Positions 54,298 through 63,629 of a DNA stretch of 64,000 nucleotides are shown here, in pieces. Positions within the stretch are counted from its first letter, which is position 1, and each line of letters starts with the position of its first letter. A program made the position numbers and the translations under genes. The DNA is from Pseudomonas sp. PB106 (lineage in GTDB: Bacteria; Pseudomonadota; Gammaproteobacteria; Pseudomonadales; Pseudomonadaceae): contig NZ_RWIM01000070.1 in the NCBI RefSeq assembly GCF_009764645.1, positions 1 through 64,000 on the forward strand, written 5' to 3'. Below the pieces are notes generated by a model, which did not search any database, was not told the DNA's origin, and saw nothing but the letters and a program-made list of their open reading frames with translations.

Positions 54298-55206
54298 ATG
54301 AACCAAATGAATATCGCCAACATCGACCTCAACCTGCTGAAAGTCTTCGAAGCGTTGCATGAAGAATCCAGCGCCAGCCGCGCAGCCTTGCGTCTGGGTG
54401 TGACGCAATCGGCGGTCAGTGCCGCGCTGCGGCGGCTGCGCGAGGTGTACGGCGACCCGTTGTTCGTGCGCACCGGACGCGGCCTGGCCCCGACGCTTAG
54501 GGCCAACCAGTTGAAACCGGTGGTCAGCGACGCCCTCGACAAGTGTCGCCAAAGCCTGGCGATGGTCGATCCGACGGCCAACCACTATGACGGACGCTCG
54601 GTCACCGTGGGCCTGTCGGACGACTTCGAAATTGCCTACGGACGTCGCTTGATCGAAGAGGTCGCCCGCAGCGCGCCCAAGCTGCGGCTGATCTTTCGCC
54701 AGACCCACAGCCAGATTGTCGCTCGCGCATTGATGGAGCGCAGCATCGACCTGGCGATCACCGCCGGTGGATTTGCCGAACGTCTGCTCAGTCGTCAAGT
54801 ATTGGGTGAAGGAGGTTATGCGTGTCTGGTCGACCCGGCGAGTCTGGCGCCCGGCCAACGGCAGATCAGTCTGGAAGAGTTCGTCGCCCGCGAACACATT
54901 CTGGTGTCATCGGGCGGTTTTATCGGGATCACCGATGAAGGGCTGGCCGCGCTCGGGCTGAGTCGGCGGGTGTGCGCCTCGACCACGCATTTCGCCGCAT
55001 TGCCCTGGCTGCTCAAGGGCAGCCACGCGGTGGCAACGATCCCGGCGCACGCCGCCGAGGGTATCGCCGCGCTCAGCGGTTTGAGTCTGCTGCCCTGCCC
55101 GCTGGCCCTGCCGCGCTACCCGATCGAGTTGGGTTGGCGGACCAGCACGCAGATCGATCCGGTGGTGGTAAAAGTGCGCGAGGCGATTGCCGCAAGTTTC
55201 CGCTGA
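54298..55206 (+). CDS. LysR-family regulator, divergent from nitrilase
   Basis: This 302-residue regulator starts IANIDLNLLKVFEALHEESS, then the recognition helix in QSAVSAALRRLREVYGDPLFVRTGRGLAPT, a NodD/NahR-like N-terminus. Its effector domain has VGLSDDFEIAYGRRLIEEVA. The 84-base divergent region with the nitrilase gene must contain their shared control site; an AATGATATGAACCAAATGAA stretch overlaps the start. Regulation of the nitrilase gene is inferred from the divergent layout. Confidence 0.9.
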   Translation: MNQMNIANIDLNLLKVFEALHEESSASRAALRLGVTQSAVSAALRRLREVYGDPLFVRTGRGLAPTLRANQLKPVVSDALDKCRQSLAMVDPTANHYDGRSVTVGLSDDFEIAYGRRLIEEVARSAPKLRLIFRQTHSQIVARALMERSIDLAITAGGFAERLLSRQVLGEGGYACLVDPASLAPGQRQISLEEFVAREHILVSSGGFIGITDEGLAALGLSRRVCASTTHFAALPWLLKGSHAVATIPAHAAEGIAALSGLSLLPCPLALPRYPIELGWRTSTQIDPVVVKVREAIAASFR

Positions 55207-55210
55207 AGGC

Positions 55211-55465
55211 TTACTTGTTCGCTGCCATCAGTCGATTGACTTCACTGCGCACCATATTGGCGAACTCCGGCGGCGACATGCCGTCGAGTTCCGCGCGGAC
55301 CCATTCAGCCCATTTGCCCTTGCGCTTGCCGCGCTCGCCGAACAACCGCGCGGCCTCGCCTTTGGCTTTGCCCAGATTGTTCTGCCAGAGTTCGAACAGA
55401 CGGGATTTCTCGTCTTCCAGCGCAGCGCGCTCTGCGAGGGATTTGTCGGCCAGATTGAAACTCAT
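55211..55465 (-). CDS. Small charged helical protein of unknown function
   Basis: This 84-residue protein (MSFNLADKSLAERAALEDEK, then KGEAARLFGERGKRKGKWAEWV) is helical and highly charged, with a C-terminal helix MSPPEFANMVRSEVNRLM. I do not recognise a named family, though it looks conserved in Pseudomonas. It is convergent with the LysR gene, five bases apart, and divergent from the DUF883 gene. Confidence 0.65.
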   Translation of the reverse strand: MSFNLADKSLAERAALEDEKSRLFELWQNNLGKAKGEAARLFGERGKRKGKWAEWVRAELDGMSPPEFANMVRSEVNRLMAANK

Positions 55466-55619
55466 GGGGAATTATCCTGCTGCGTAAAATGGCGACATCT
55501 TACACGCTCGGCTGAAATCTCCCGCGCAGGTTTTTCTTTCTCACCTAAATTCAGTGCAACTTTTCGCGCAACGTCGCACTCCATTGATCACTGTCCATTC
55601 ATCAGCAAGGAGTTACCCA

Positions 55620-55937
55620 ATGGCCCGTAAATCTGCCGTGCAAGCCGCTCAGGATCAAATCAAGGATCAAGCTTTCAGCGAGCTGCAGGCTCTTATCGAA
55701 GAATCGGACAAACTGCTCAAAAGCAGCGCCTCACTGGTCGGCGAAGAAGCGGAGACCCTGCGGGGTCAGATCGCGCAGAAGCTGCAACAGGCGCTGGATT
55801 CGGTGTCGAGCGTACGTGACCGCACCAAACCGGCGGTCGATGCCACTGAAAGCTACATCGGTGGCCATCCTTGGCAGACCGTGGCGATTTCCGCCGGTTT
55901 CGGCCTGGTTGTCGGGCTGCTGCTCGGTCGCCGTTAA
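55620..55937 (+). CDS. DUF883 (ElaB/YqjD-like) ribosome-associated membrane protein
   Basis: This 105-residue protein has an amphipathic helical N-terminal part (QAAQDQIKDQAFSELQALIEE, LRGQIAQKLQQALDSVSSV) and a C-terminal membrane segment WQTVAISAGFGLVVGLLLGRR. This is the DUF883 pattern; E. coli ElaB and YqjD anchor ribosomes to the membrane in stationary phase and are stress induced. AAGGAG precedes ATG 55620. A strong terminator follows directly. Confidence 0.9.
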   Translation: MARKSAVQAAQDQIKDQAFSELQALIEESDKLLKSSASLVGEEAETLRGQIAQKLQQALDSVSSVRDRTKPAVDATESYIGGHPWQTVAISAGFGLVVGLLLGRR

Positions 55938-55952
55938 GCGCAGATGCACATG

Positions 55953-55983
55953 AAAAAGGCGAGCCATTGGGCTCGCCTTTTTC
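55953..55983 (+). terminator. Intrinsic terminator after the DUF883 gene
   Basis: GGCGAGCC-ATTG-GGCTCGCC followed by TTTTTC, with an A run on the other side, so it can also end the convergent dpkA transcript. Confidence 0.9.
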
Positions 55984-55998
55984 TTGCCTGGCGAAAAC

Positions 55999-57039
55999 CT
56001 ATTGCCCGGCCAGTTCGCGCAGTTGGCCCAGGGTTTGTTCGTCGAGGTCGATACCGTCGGCCAGCGATTTGGCGCGCTGCAGATGTCGACGGTCACCCGG
56101 CAGGCGCTTGAGCCCGACGCCGTGCATCTGCCGCACCAGTTCCTGACTGCGCTCGGCAAAACTCTGTCCGGCGGATTTGCTCGGGTCAATGACGATGAGC
56201 AATTGCCCGGTCCATGGGGTTTTCGCCCCAGGATGATTCGACCAGTCAAACTCAAAGGAAAAATTGCCGCCCGTGAGCGCAGCGGCCAGCAACTCGACCA
56301 TCATCGACAACGCCGAGCCTTTATGGCCGCCAAACGGCAGCAGCGCCCCGCCTTCGAGAATCGCCTTGGGGTCCTGAGTCGGCTGACCCAGGCTGTCGAC
56401 GCCCATCCCCGCTGGCAGGCGCTCGCCTTTGCGCGCGGCAATCTGCACGTCGCCATGGGCGATGGCGCTGGTGGCCAGATCGAACACAATCGGCGCGCCA
56501 CCGGCACGCGGCGCGGCGAAGGCAATCGGGTTGGTGCCGAACAGCGGCCGATCGGCGCCGTGGGGCACCACGCACGTCATGCTGTTGACCACGCTCAACG
56601 CCACCAGGCCTTCTTCGGCGAACGGCTCAACATCGGGCCAAAGTGCGGCGAAGTGATGCGAGTTACGGATCGCCAACACCGCGATTCCGGCATGCCTGGC
56701 CTTCTCCACCAGTAGCGCTCGCGCCGCCGCCAGCGCGGGTTGCGCAAAACCGTTGCACGCATCCACGCGAACAAAACCCGGCGCGACATCCTCGACCTGC
56801 GGGATGGCCTGACCGTTGACCCAGCCACTTTTCAGTGTCGAGACGTAACCGGGGATGCGAAACACACCGTGACTGTGCGCGCCATCGCGCTCGGCACCGG
56901 CACAGTTAGCCGCGAGCGAACGGGCGACCTCGGCGGAGGTGCCGTGATTGAGGAAAATCGTTTCGAGCAGTTGCGTCAGCGCATCGAATGACAAAGCAGG
57001 TGAAACAGCAGCAGGGACAGCATCGTGTGGCGCAGACAT
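55999..57039 (-). CDS. dpkA: Delta1-piperideine-2-carboxylate / pyrroline-2-carboxylate reductase
   Basis: This 346-residue enzyme of the malate/L-lactate dehydrogenase-like (Ldh2) family has no classic Rossmann fold. RDGAHSHGVFRIPGYVSTLKSGWV, RNSHHFAALWPDVEPFAEEGL, TNPIAFAAPRAGGAPIVFD and LPFGGHKGSALSMMVELLA are near-identical to the DpkA of P. syringae as I remember it. It reduces the cyclic imines from D-lysine or D-proline to L-pipecolate and L-proline with NADPH. ATG 57039 begins MSAPHDAVPAAVS; the frame is open further upstream without a better start. Confidence 0.92.
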   Translation of the reverse strand: MSAPHDAVPAAVSPALSFDALTQLLETIFLNHGTSAEVARSLAANCAGAERDGAHSHGVFRIPGYVSTLKSGWVNGQAIPQVEDVAPGFVRVDACNGFAQPALAAARALLVEKARHAGIAVLAIRNSHHFAALWPDVEPFAEEGLVALSVVNSMTCVVPHGADRPLFGTNPIAFAAPRAGGAPIVFDLATSAIAHGDVQIAARKGERLPAGMGVDSLGQPTQDPKAILEGGALLPFGGHKGSALSMMVELLAAALTGGNFSFEFDWSNHPGAKTPWTGQLLIVIDPSKSAGQSFAERSQELVRQMHGVGLKRLPGDRRHLQRAKSLADGIDLDEQTLGQLRELAGQ

Positions 57040-57269
57040 CTGAAGCTCCAGAATGATTATTGGAGGGAACAACAGCGTACGGACAACCGCGCCCCGATTA
57101 ACCACGCCGAGCCGGTAGCGTGTCAACCCTCGAGTCGGCGATGGGTACGTTGGCACACTCGGCCGTCGTCCATGCGATAACCCTGTACCACCTGCAGGCA
57201 TCCACCAGCCTTCAGTCTTGAGCCTTTACCCACCGGCGCCTGCGCAGGCGCCTCGCTCGAGACATCACG

Positions 57270-60200
57270 ATGACTACCACCGCGCCGCTGTTATTTGCCG
57301 AAATACTCCACTCCCCCGGTCTGTGGAAAGCGCTCGGAAAAACCCATGACCTTTCGGAAAAAGACTTCCGCTGGCTCGCGCACATTGCCCTGCCCACCCA
57401 CGCACTGCGCAGCGCGCAGACGCCTCCGTTGTTCGCCGAGTCGGTTCTGCTCAACGTCGACAAAGAACCGCCAGTGCCGCTGGCCGGCGCGTTCATTCTC
57501 AGCGCCACACCCGACGAACACGCCCATTTGCTCTACACCCCGTACGACGGCATCAAAAAATATGACAGCCGTGCAAGCCTGAAAGAGGCGCTGGAGAAGC
57601 GGCTCAAGGGCATCGATGAGGAAAATCGTCTGCTGGCGTTCATGGCGTTCTCCCTGCGTCGCCGAGTGGTCGACGCCGAAGCAATCACGCTGACCTGGAA
57701 AACCATCGAAGGTGAGGTTTTCGATGCACAGAAGGACGCGCTGCTGCACATGCGCCAGCTCAACGCCCACGCCATGGTCGACGAATTGCAGCGCGTTCCT
57801 TCGCTGACCCTGATGCTGGAGCAGGCACTGGATAAATGGCTTGAACCATCATTTGGCAAACTCGCCCAGCGCCATACGAGAGCCAGCCTTTACACGCTGC
57901 CAGACCCGGTCAGCGAACCCGATCAAACCTCGCGCTACTGGCTCGATTCCATGAGCCTGAGCGAGGCAGTACTGATGTTCTATCGCCAGGCGCAGTGGCC
58001 CGCGAACCAGCAGCATGAGTTTTCCAACCCGGGAAAAACCCCGGCCAAGGAGGATCAGGCGAAGTGGGAGCAGGCCGTCATCGACGTGGCGAGCAAGTTG
58101 CCGGCGTTGTTATTTGAACAACTGGAGAACTATTGGGACGCGCCGTCCACCGAGGGCACTTCGCGACGCGGCTTTTTCGCCAAGGCCCTGGCCAGTCAGG
58201 CGCGTACCGAGTTGCTGCTCAAGCGCGAAGCCGAAATCATTACCACAGCGCAGTTCAACACCCTGCACCTGATCATCCAGCCGATCACAGAGAGCCCCAG
58301 GCCAACGATCGAAACCGTGCACGTCTGGGAGCATGAAGCCAATTATGTCGAGCCCGCCGGTTCACTGATGCTCGGTGATACCCAGGCATTTCTGTACACG
58401 CCCTCCTCGGGCCTGCAAGTGCTCGCCGACTATCAAGACTTGAAAGACACTGTGCTGAGCAAATTCAGGCAGCGCGGCCATGAAGATGAAATGTATGCGC
58501 TGCTGAGCCTGGATGAGCGCATGCACTTTCAGGGCTTCGACCAACCGAATGTGTCTGGCGAACGGATCGCCGGCGACATCTTCCAGATCTTGTTCGAGGC
58601 CATCATCACCAAGCAGCGGGCCAACATCCTCTATGCGTTGCAGGTGTTCCGCCACAGTGAAGGCGCGGTGGATATCCATGCGCTGTTCGACAAGGCCCTC
58701 GATATCCGCGCGATGGTTCACGAACAGTTGCTGACACTCGACAGCCACGGGCGCTGGAGCACACGGCCGGTGTTTTCCGGCGTTCAGCAGCCGTCCAGCG
58801 TGCTGGCCGATAGCGCTGCCCTGGCCGCCAAGACCTACACCAGCGTCACTGCTCAACTCGACAAGGTATTCAGCGCCCAACCCAACGCCACAGCAGATGA
58901 ACAGCGGATTTACCTGAATGAACTGGCGGAAAAATGGGCGGACGCCTTGTCCTTGGGCATCCGCGCAGAGGTGAAAATGAGGCGCTTGCAGGGCAGCCTC
59001 ACAACGCTCGACAAGGCCATTGTCGAGACCGTGTTCGATGCCACTGACCGCAGTCGTCGGGCACGCAACGCACTCAACGGTTTTCGCCCCGATGCGTATG
59101 CAATCACGCTCCAGGTGCCCGGTGTACAACAACTGCTGCCGCTGGCTGGGTGCTTTTTTTTGACCGAACGCGGTGGGCTCGATGAGCAGCACTCCGGGCG
59201 CGCAATTATCTGGACAGCGTCGATGGGTCTGGAGTGTTTTGACAATTTACGCATCGCGCGCCAGGCCTTGAGTCGCCGGCTGCAAGACAGCGCCAAGCGC
59301 CAGGTGCTCCTGGAAAACCTGGCGCCCGCGCAATGGCGCGCTGCCCAGCATTATGAACTCGGGCCGATGCGCCTGATCGAGGAAGACCTGCTGAACAACC
59401 GTGTCAAATCGGCCATCGAGCACTGCCTCGCTCACGCGCAGCAACAGCGCGAGCGCATCAAGGACTCGAACCAGCAGGCCCATGCGCTGAAGCAGCTCAA
59501 GCGCACGGCTCACTTCACCAATCTGCCACGGGCAGCCGAACTGGCCCGGGCCCTTCATCAGCAACAAACGTTGCCCGCGTGGCTTGGAATGGCGCCGCTC
59601 AAGGAGCAGCAATTGCACCTTGAACTGTTGGAGCAATGGCACAACAGCGTCAGTGACAACAAGGATTATCTGGACGGTGTTCCCGGCTTGACCGCCTACG
59701 TGAAACAACGCTTGAAGTCATTGCTGGGCGCCCGGTTCCCTGGGGAGCACCTCGACCCGGGATTGATCGAAGTGACACCCGATCTCGCCTTGGCGGGACC
59801 GGCGCGCAGCCTTGCCGACTTTGCCCTCAACCACATCAATGTGGCCCAGGCTACCGGCTTCAAAGTCGCGTCGAAAACGCCCAAGGCACTGCCCGCCAGT
59901 CTGGATCAGCAAGCGGTCAGGCAATTGCTGCTTTCGCTGAACATCGCCTCGACGTATGCCGCCAAGGTGTCCGAAACATTATCGGAGGCTTCATCTGAGG
60001 GCATTGTGCGAAGACAGCGTTTTCTGCGGCAATTGCCGTGGCAATTGCTGCAGCACGCACACGCCCTGAAACTGCAACAGCAACTGTCCGACCGCGCGTT
60101 CGACTTCATCTGTCAGGTGCTGGACATGCCCGATGCCCTCGCCCGCTCTAGCGTGACAGGTGCCCATGCGCAGGTGTTGCCGCTGTCGCTGATCAAAACC

Positions 60201-62072
60201 GCAGGTGCCGACGCGGTGAAGACCTTGGGTCTGTATGTCATCCGTCCGGGCAGCGATCACTCAGGGCCGCTGGTGCTCTATGCGCCCTATGCCGAAACGG
60301 TGTTCCAAGAGTTCGAAAACGCCACGGCACTGATTGCCGCATTGAACACGCCGGGAGCGTTGCAGGAGTTACTGCTGCGTCGTCTGCCGGCTTCGCAGCA
60401 AACGGGGTTTCGCAATTTGCTGCAATCCAGTATCGGTGAAACCAGTGAAATGACCCTCGCCACCCACACGCTGAGCGGCAACCTCTTGGGCCACCTGTTC
60501 AACGACAACCTGCGCCTGCTTAAGCAGTTTCTCGGCTGTCAGGCGCAGAGCCATGCGCAGGCGGATTGGGAAGCGGTAAAAAATCTCCTCGGTGAAGGCA
60601 TCAAGCGCGTGGCCGGCCTGCTCCCGGGGAAACTCGCCTACGTACCGTTTCTCTGGCAAGCCTATAAAGACTTCAAGGACTCGGCGGAGGATTTGCAGAA
60701 TCATCATTGGAAGCGCGGCCTGCGCTCGTTTATCGACGGCGCGGTGGGCATGGTCAGCTTCGGGCGCCTCGCACTGGATGATGAAACGGCGAAAAAGTCG
60801 CCAGTCACCGCAACGGACAAGGAAAAAGCCTTACCCGCCCCTTCAAAAAAATTCACACCGGACTGGAAGGACATCAAACCGACTGCGCCGCTGCGTACTC
60901 AGTTGCAACCGTTCGAAGCCAAAGGCGTCGCCCTTGCGGACATGAGCCACGATGCGCAGAAAGCGATTTACCTCGACCTCGCCAGCAAAAAGACCTATGC
61001 CGCGATTGATGGCAAGGTCGTGCGCGTGAAGAAAAACGGCGCGGCGTGGCACTTGTACGATGGCAAAGACCTCGGTCCGGGCCTGCGCAAACAGGACGAC
61101 GTCCTGATACTCGACCCCAACGTGCGCACGATCCGCACCGGCAAAGCCCTGTCGAAGTTGAGAGGCCGTGACAACAGTCTTGGTTCTGCTCACGAGGTGC
61201 TGAATATTCAAGCACGCGGCATGAAAGAGATTCGCCGCAGACACCCGGAAAAGGCCTGGATGCTGGTGCAGGCCGTCGACCTCGCCCAGTTTTACGCCTT
61301 CAACAGCCTGCATAACCTCGCTCAAATGAAAAACAGGTTCGCCAATTCGCGGCTGGAGACTTTTTTCAAATCCTTTTTCGACGTGCCATCCGCCGACACC
61401 AGTCTGCTCGGCAAAATCCACGAGGCGATCGTGCCGATCTGCAATGCATTGGTCGATCCCACCAATGACCTGATCAACACAGATCGTTTCGTCATCGGCT
61501 CGAGCAAGTTTCCTCAGGCGCGAATGGCAGCCTTCGTACTCGACGATACCGATAAGGATGTGCATTTCACCGAGCGTTTTTTCGAAACGCGCCTGGACTG
61601 GTACAAGACCAGGTTGATCGAGCCTTTCAACGTTGACGGGCATGCCCAGGCGGCAACCCTGATTCACGAATTCGCCCACCTCGTCTCAAAGGCCGAGGAC
61701 ATTGCCATGGTCGAAGCTCGCCGCCCTTTCGCCGACCTGATCTCGACCACCACCGCGAAAGGACTGGAACTCAAGCAGGCGCAACAAGAGTTCCAGCGTG
61801 AGGCGTTGTCGCTGGCCACGCCGCGCGAACAGTTGTTCAAGCGCTGGGACAGTGAGGATCAGCAATGGATCAGTCTGGACAAGGTCGAGGGACTGGCCGA
61901 AGCCGCCGCCTGCAGGGGAATACTGGAGGCAACGGTGAGCCCTACGCTGGCCGAAGCCCGCAACGCCTTTCTTGACCAGAACACGCCGGATGCGCGGATC
62001 CGAACGATCCTGCGCAACGCCGATTCAGTGGCGATGCTGATTTGCGAAATGGGCCGCCAACTCGACGTATAG
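57270..62072 (+). CDS. Large (1600-residue) dermonecrotic-toxin-like protein with zincin motif
   Basis: This 1600-residue protein has no signal peptide. Four loosely related modules, near residues 69-112, 361-403, 622-672 and 983-1040, follow the pattern L-A-G-x-F/Y, a short gap, L/I-Y-T/A-P-x-x-G and a helix ending LxxRL; examples are LLYTPYDGIKKYD and FLYTPSSGLQVL. Long helical regions lie between them. The C-terminal region (about 1400-1520) has RFVIGSSKFPQARMAAFVLDD, VHFTERFFETRLDWY and the zinc motif HEFAH (His1466-His1470). This resembles the giant dermonecrotic-toxin-like proteins of Pseudomonas. Export route, target and any immunity gene are not visible. Confidence 0.75.
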   Translation: MTTTAPLLFAEILHSPGLWKALGKTHDLSEKDFRWLAHIALPTHALRSAQTPPLFAESVLLNVDKEPPVPLAGAFILSATPDEHAHLLYTPYDGIKKYDSRASLKEALEKRLKGIDEENRLLAFMAFSLRRRVVDAEAITLTWKTIEGEVFDAQKDALLHMRQLNAHAMVDELQRVPSLTLMLEQALDKWLEPSFGKLAQRHTRASLYTLPDPVSEPDQTSRYWLDSMSLSEAVLMFYRQAQWPANQQHEFSNPGKTPAKEDQAKWEQAVIDVASKLPALLFEQLENYWDAPSTEGTSRRGFFAKALASQARTELLLKREAEIITTAQFNTLHLIIQPITESPRPTIETVHVWEHEANYVEPAGSLMLGDTQAFLYTPSSGLQVLADYQDLKDTVLSKFRQRGHEDEMYALLSLDERMHFQGFDQPNVSGERIAGDIFQILFEAIITKQRANILYALQVFRHSEGAVDIHALFDKALDIRAMVHEQLLTLDSHGRWSTRPVFSGVQQPSSVLADSAALAAKTYTSVTAQLDKVFSAQPNATADEQRIYLNELAEKWADALSLGIRAEVKMRRLQGSLTTLDKAIVETVFDATDRSRRARNALNGFRPDAYAITLQVPGVQQLLPLAGCFFLTERGGLDEQHSGRAIIWTASMGLECFDNLRIARQALSRRLQDSAKRQVLLENLAPAQWRAAQHYELGPMRLIEEDLLNNRVKSAIEHCLAHAQQQRERIKDSNQQAHALKQLKRTAHFTNLPRAAELARALHQQQTLPAWLGMAPLKEQQLHLELLEQWHNSVSDNKDYLDGVPGLTAYVKQRLKSLLGARFPGEHLDPGLIEVTPDLALAGPARSLADFALNHINVAQATGFKVASKTPKALPASLDQQAVRQLLLSLNIASTYAAKVSETLSEASSEGIVRRQRFLRQLPWQLLQHAHALKLQQQLSDRAFDFICQVLDMPDALARSSVTGAHAQVLPLSLIKTAGADAVKTLGLYVIRPGSDHSGPLVLYAPYAETVFQEFENATALIAALNTPGALQELLLRRLPASQQTGFRNLLQSSIGETSEMTLATHTLSGNLLGHLFNDNLRLLKQFLGCQAQSHAQADWEAVKNLLGEGIKRVAGLLPGKLAYVPFLWQAYKDFKDSAEDLQNHHWKRGLRSFIDGAVGMVSFGRLALDDETAKKSPVTATDKEKALPAPSKKFTPDWKDIKPTAPLRTQLQPFEAKGVALADMSHDAQKAIYLDLASKKTYAAIDGKVVRVKKNGAAWHLYDGKDLGPGLRKQDDVLILDPNVRTIRTGKALSKLRGRDNSLGSAHEVLNIQARGMKEIRRRHPEKAWMLVQAVDLAQFYAFNSLHNLAQMKNRFANSRLETFFKSFFDVPSADTSLLGKIHEAIVPICNALVDPTNDLINTDRFVIGSSKFPQARMAAFVLDDTDKDVHFTERFFETRLDWYKTRLIEPFNVDGHAQAATLIHEFAHLVSKAEDIAMVEARRPFADLISTTTAKGLELKQAQQEFQREALSLATPREQLFKRWDSEDQQWISLDKVEGLAEAAACRGILEATVSPTLAEARNAFLDQNTPDARIRTILRNADSVAMLICEMGRQLDV

Positions 62073-62088
62073 GAATTTTGCCGAAAAA

Positions 62089-62113
62089 AAAGCGCAGCCC
62101 CAGGCCGCGCTTT
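62089..62113. terminator. Hairpin between the large toxin gene and PepSY gene
   Basis: AAAGCGC and GCGCTTT pair, with an eight-base T run on the minus strand side. It ends the PepSY transcript and may also act on the large gene. Confidence 0.8.
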
Positions 62114-62127
62114 CTGGCTGATGGCGA

Positions 62128-62397
62128 TCAGTCTTTCTGATCGCGCAACACGTTGCCCGATGCGCCATCAATGCGGAACTCATAGACGACGCCGTCGGCC
62201 TTGCGGCCCTCGCCTTTCCAGTAACCGTTGTTGTCGGCTTCGATCTCGTAGACCTCGACGTAACCCGCCTTGGTCTTGACGATCTCGATGGCCTTTTCGA
62301 TGGTGACCCAACCGGCGCCCGGCTTGTCCGCCATCGCGGCACCGGCACTCAGCAAACTGGCGGTAGCAATCAGCGCCGCAAACGTTTTTTTGATCAT
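62128..62397 (-). CDS. PepSY domain periplasmic protein
   Basis: This 89-residue protein has a signal peptide (MIKKTFAALIATASLLSAGAAMA) and a single PepSY domain: GWVTIEKAIEIVKTKAGYVEVYEIEADNNGYWKGEG, then VYEFRIDGASGNVLRDQKD. GGAG precedes ATG 62397. PepSY proteins bind or inhibit peptidases, or act with signalling systems. It is divergent from the fecR gene with 150 bases between, and convergent with the large protein gene. Confidence 0.9.
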   Translation of the reverse strand: MIKKTFAALIATASLLSAGAAMADKPGAGWVTIEKAIEIVKTKAGYVEVYEIEADNNGYWKGEGRKADGVVYEFRIDGASGNVLRDQKD

Positions 62398-62548
62398 TTT
62401 TTCACTCCATTTGTGGATAGTAGGCATTCGCGTCCTGTTTTTTGGGCGTCGGGGGTGAAAATAAGTTCACTTTGATGGGTAAATGCCATGACGACTGTTC
62501 TCGGCAAAGACTTGCAAAGGTTAGAATGCGCGAAATCAGGACGAGTCG

Positions 62549-63574
62549 ATGACCCAAGACACCCTTTCGGAAGCTGAATACGATGCGATCACCGATGCCG
62601 CCGCGCATTGGTGCATGCGTCTGCACGCCGTGGATTGCTCTGCTCAGGAACGTGCGGATTTCGAACAGTGGCACGACGCACATCCGCTGCATGCGTTCGA
62701 GTACGAGGCCATGCTGGAAATCTGGGACGTCGCCGAACACTTGCCGCGCCCGGACGCTGGCCCGGTTGGAGCGAATGCCCCCGCCAATGGGGTGGCGATC
62801 GGCAAGCCTGTCCGCTCATGGCGGCAGTACGCCGTAGCAGCCGGCGTCTTTGCGCTAGCCCTGCCTCTGGCGGCCTACACCGGCTGGAACCTGGGATGGC
62901 TGCCCAACAGCTACGAGCATTTCGAGGCTTCGGACAATGTTCGACAGGTCACCCTGCCGGACGGCAGCCAGCTCGAACTGAACCTGAACACAGAGCTGAG
63001 CTTTAGCAACTACAAAGACGAACGCCGCGTCACCCTGAAAAAGGGCGAGGCGTTCTTCACGGTCAGTCATGACGTCAGCCATCCATTCATTGTCCATGCC
63101 GGTGAAGGCAAGATTCGCGTGACCGGCACCCGATTCAACGTCTGGATGTATGAAGATCAGGTGCGGGTCAATCTGGTCGAAGGTTCGGTGCTGGTCACCA
63201 GTAACTCGGCGTTGCCCGGTGATGGCCTGCGTTTGGGCCCGTCGATGCAGGCGCGTTACCAGCATGGCGACTACATGCCACAGATCAGCCAGACCTACCC
63301 CAACGACAGCGCGCTTGCCTGGCGCAGCGGCAAACTGGTGCTCGACAACCTGTCTCTGCACGAAGCCATGCCGCTGATCAATCGCTATCTCGAGACACCG
63401 GTGATGCTGGCCGACAACGCTACTGGTGGACTTCGCGTCGGCGGTGTCTACAACATCAAAGAGCTGAATAACCTGGTCAAAACATTGCCCAAAGTGCTGC
63501 CGGTCTATCTGACGCGCAACAAGGAAGGCAATCCGGTGATCAACTCGATGCCGCAACAACCCTCCAAAAGCTGA
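62549..63574 (+). CDS. FecR-family anti-sigma/sigma-regulator, without adjacent sigma gene
   Basis: This 341-residue inner-membrane protein has an N-terminal cytosolic domain (ITDAAAHWCMRLHAVDCSAQERADFEQWHDAHPLHAFEY) that binds an ECF sigma factor. A single membrane helix follows (about residues 92-110, YAVAAGVFALALPLAAYTG). The periplasmic FecR domain begins RQVTLPDGSQLELNLNTELSF and contains GEGKIRVTGTRFNVWMYED. The C-terminal STN-like segment (HEAMPLINRYLETPVML) contacts a TonB-dependent receptor. No fecI-type sigma gene precedes it here; PepSY lies upstream instead. The cognate sigma factor and receptor are elsewhere or lost. Confidence 0.9.
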   Translation: MTQDTLSEAEYDAITDAAAHWCMRLHAVDCSAQERADFEQWHDAHPLHAFEYEAMLEIWDVAEHLPRPDAGPVGANAPANGVAIGKPVRSWRQYAVAAGVFALALPLAAYTGWNLGWLPNSYEHFEASDNVRQVTLPDGSQLELNLNTELSFSNYKDERRVTLKKGEAFFTVSHDVSHPFIVHAGEGKIRVTGTRFNVWMYEDQVRVNLVEGSVLVTSNSALPGDGLRLGPSMQARYQHGDYMPQISQTYPNDSALAWRSGKLVLDNLSLHEAMPLINRYLETPVMLADNATGGLRVGGVYNIKELNNLVKTLPKVLPVYLTRNKEGNPVINSMPQQPSKS

Positions 63575-63604
63575 AGGCCGCGCCTCTTGCGAGGAGCGGC
63601 CTTC
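63573..63604. terminator. Bidirectional hairpin after fecR
   Basis: GAAGGCCGC and GCGGCCTTC form the stem, the left arm touching the fecR stop codon. The convergent acylase gene ends about 25 bases away. Confidence 0.75.
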
Positions 63605-63629
63605 TGTTTGTCTCGGTTGATGTCAGTGC

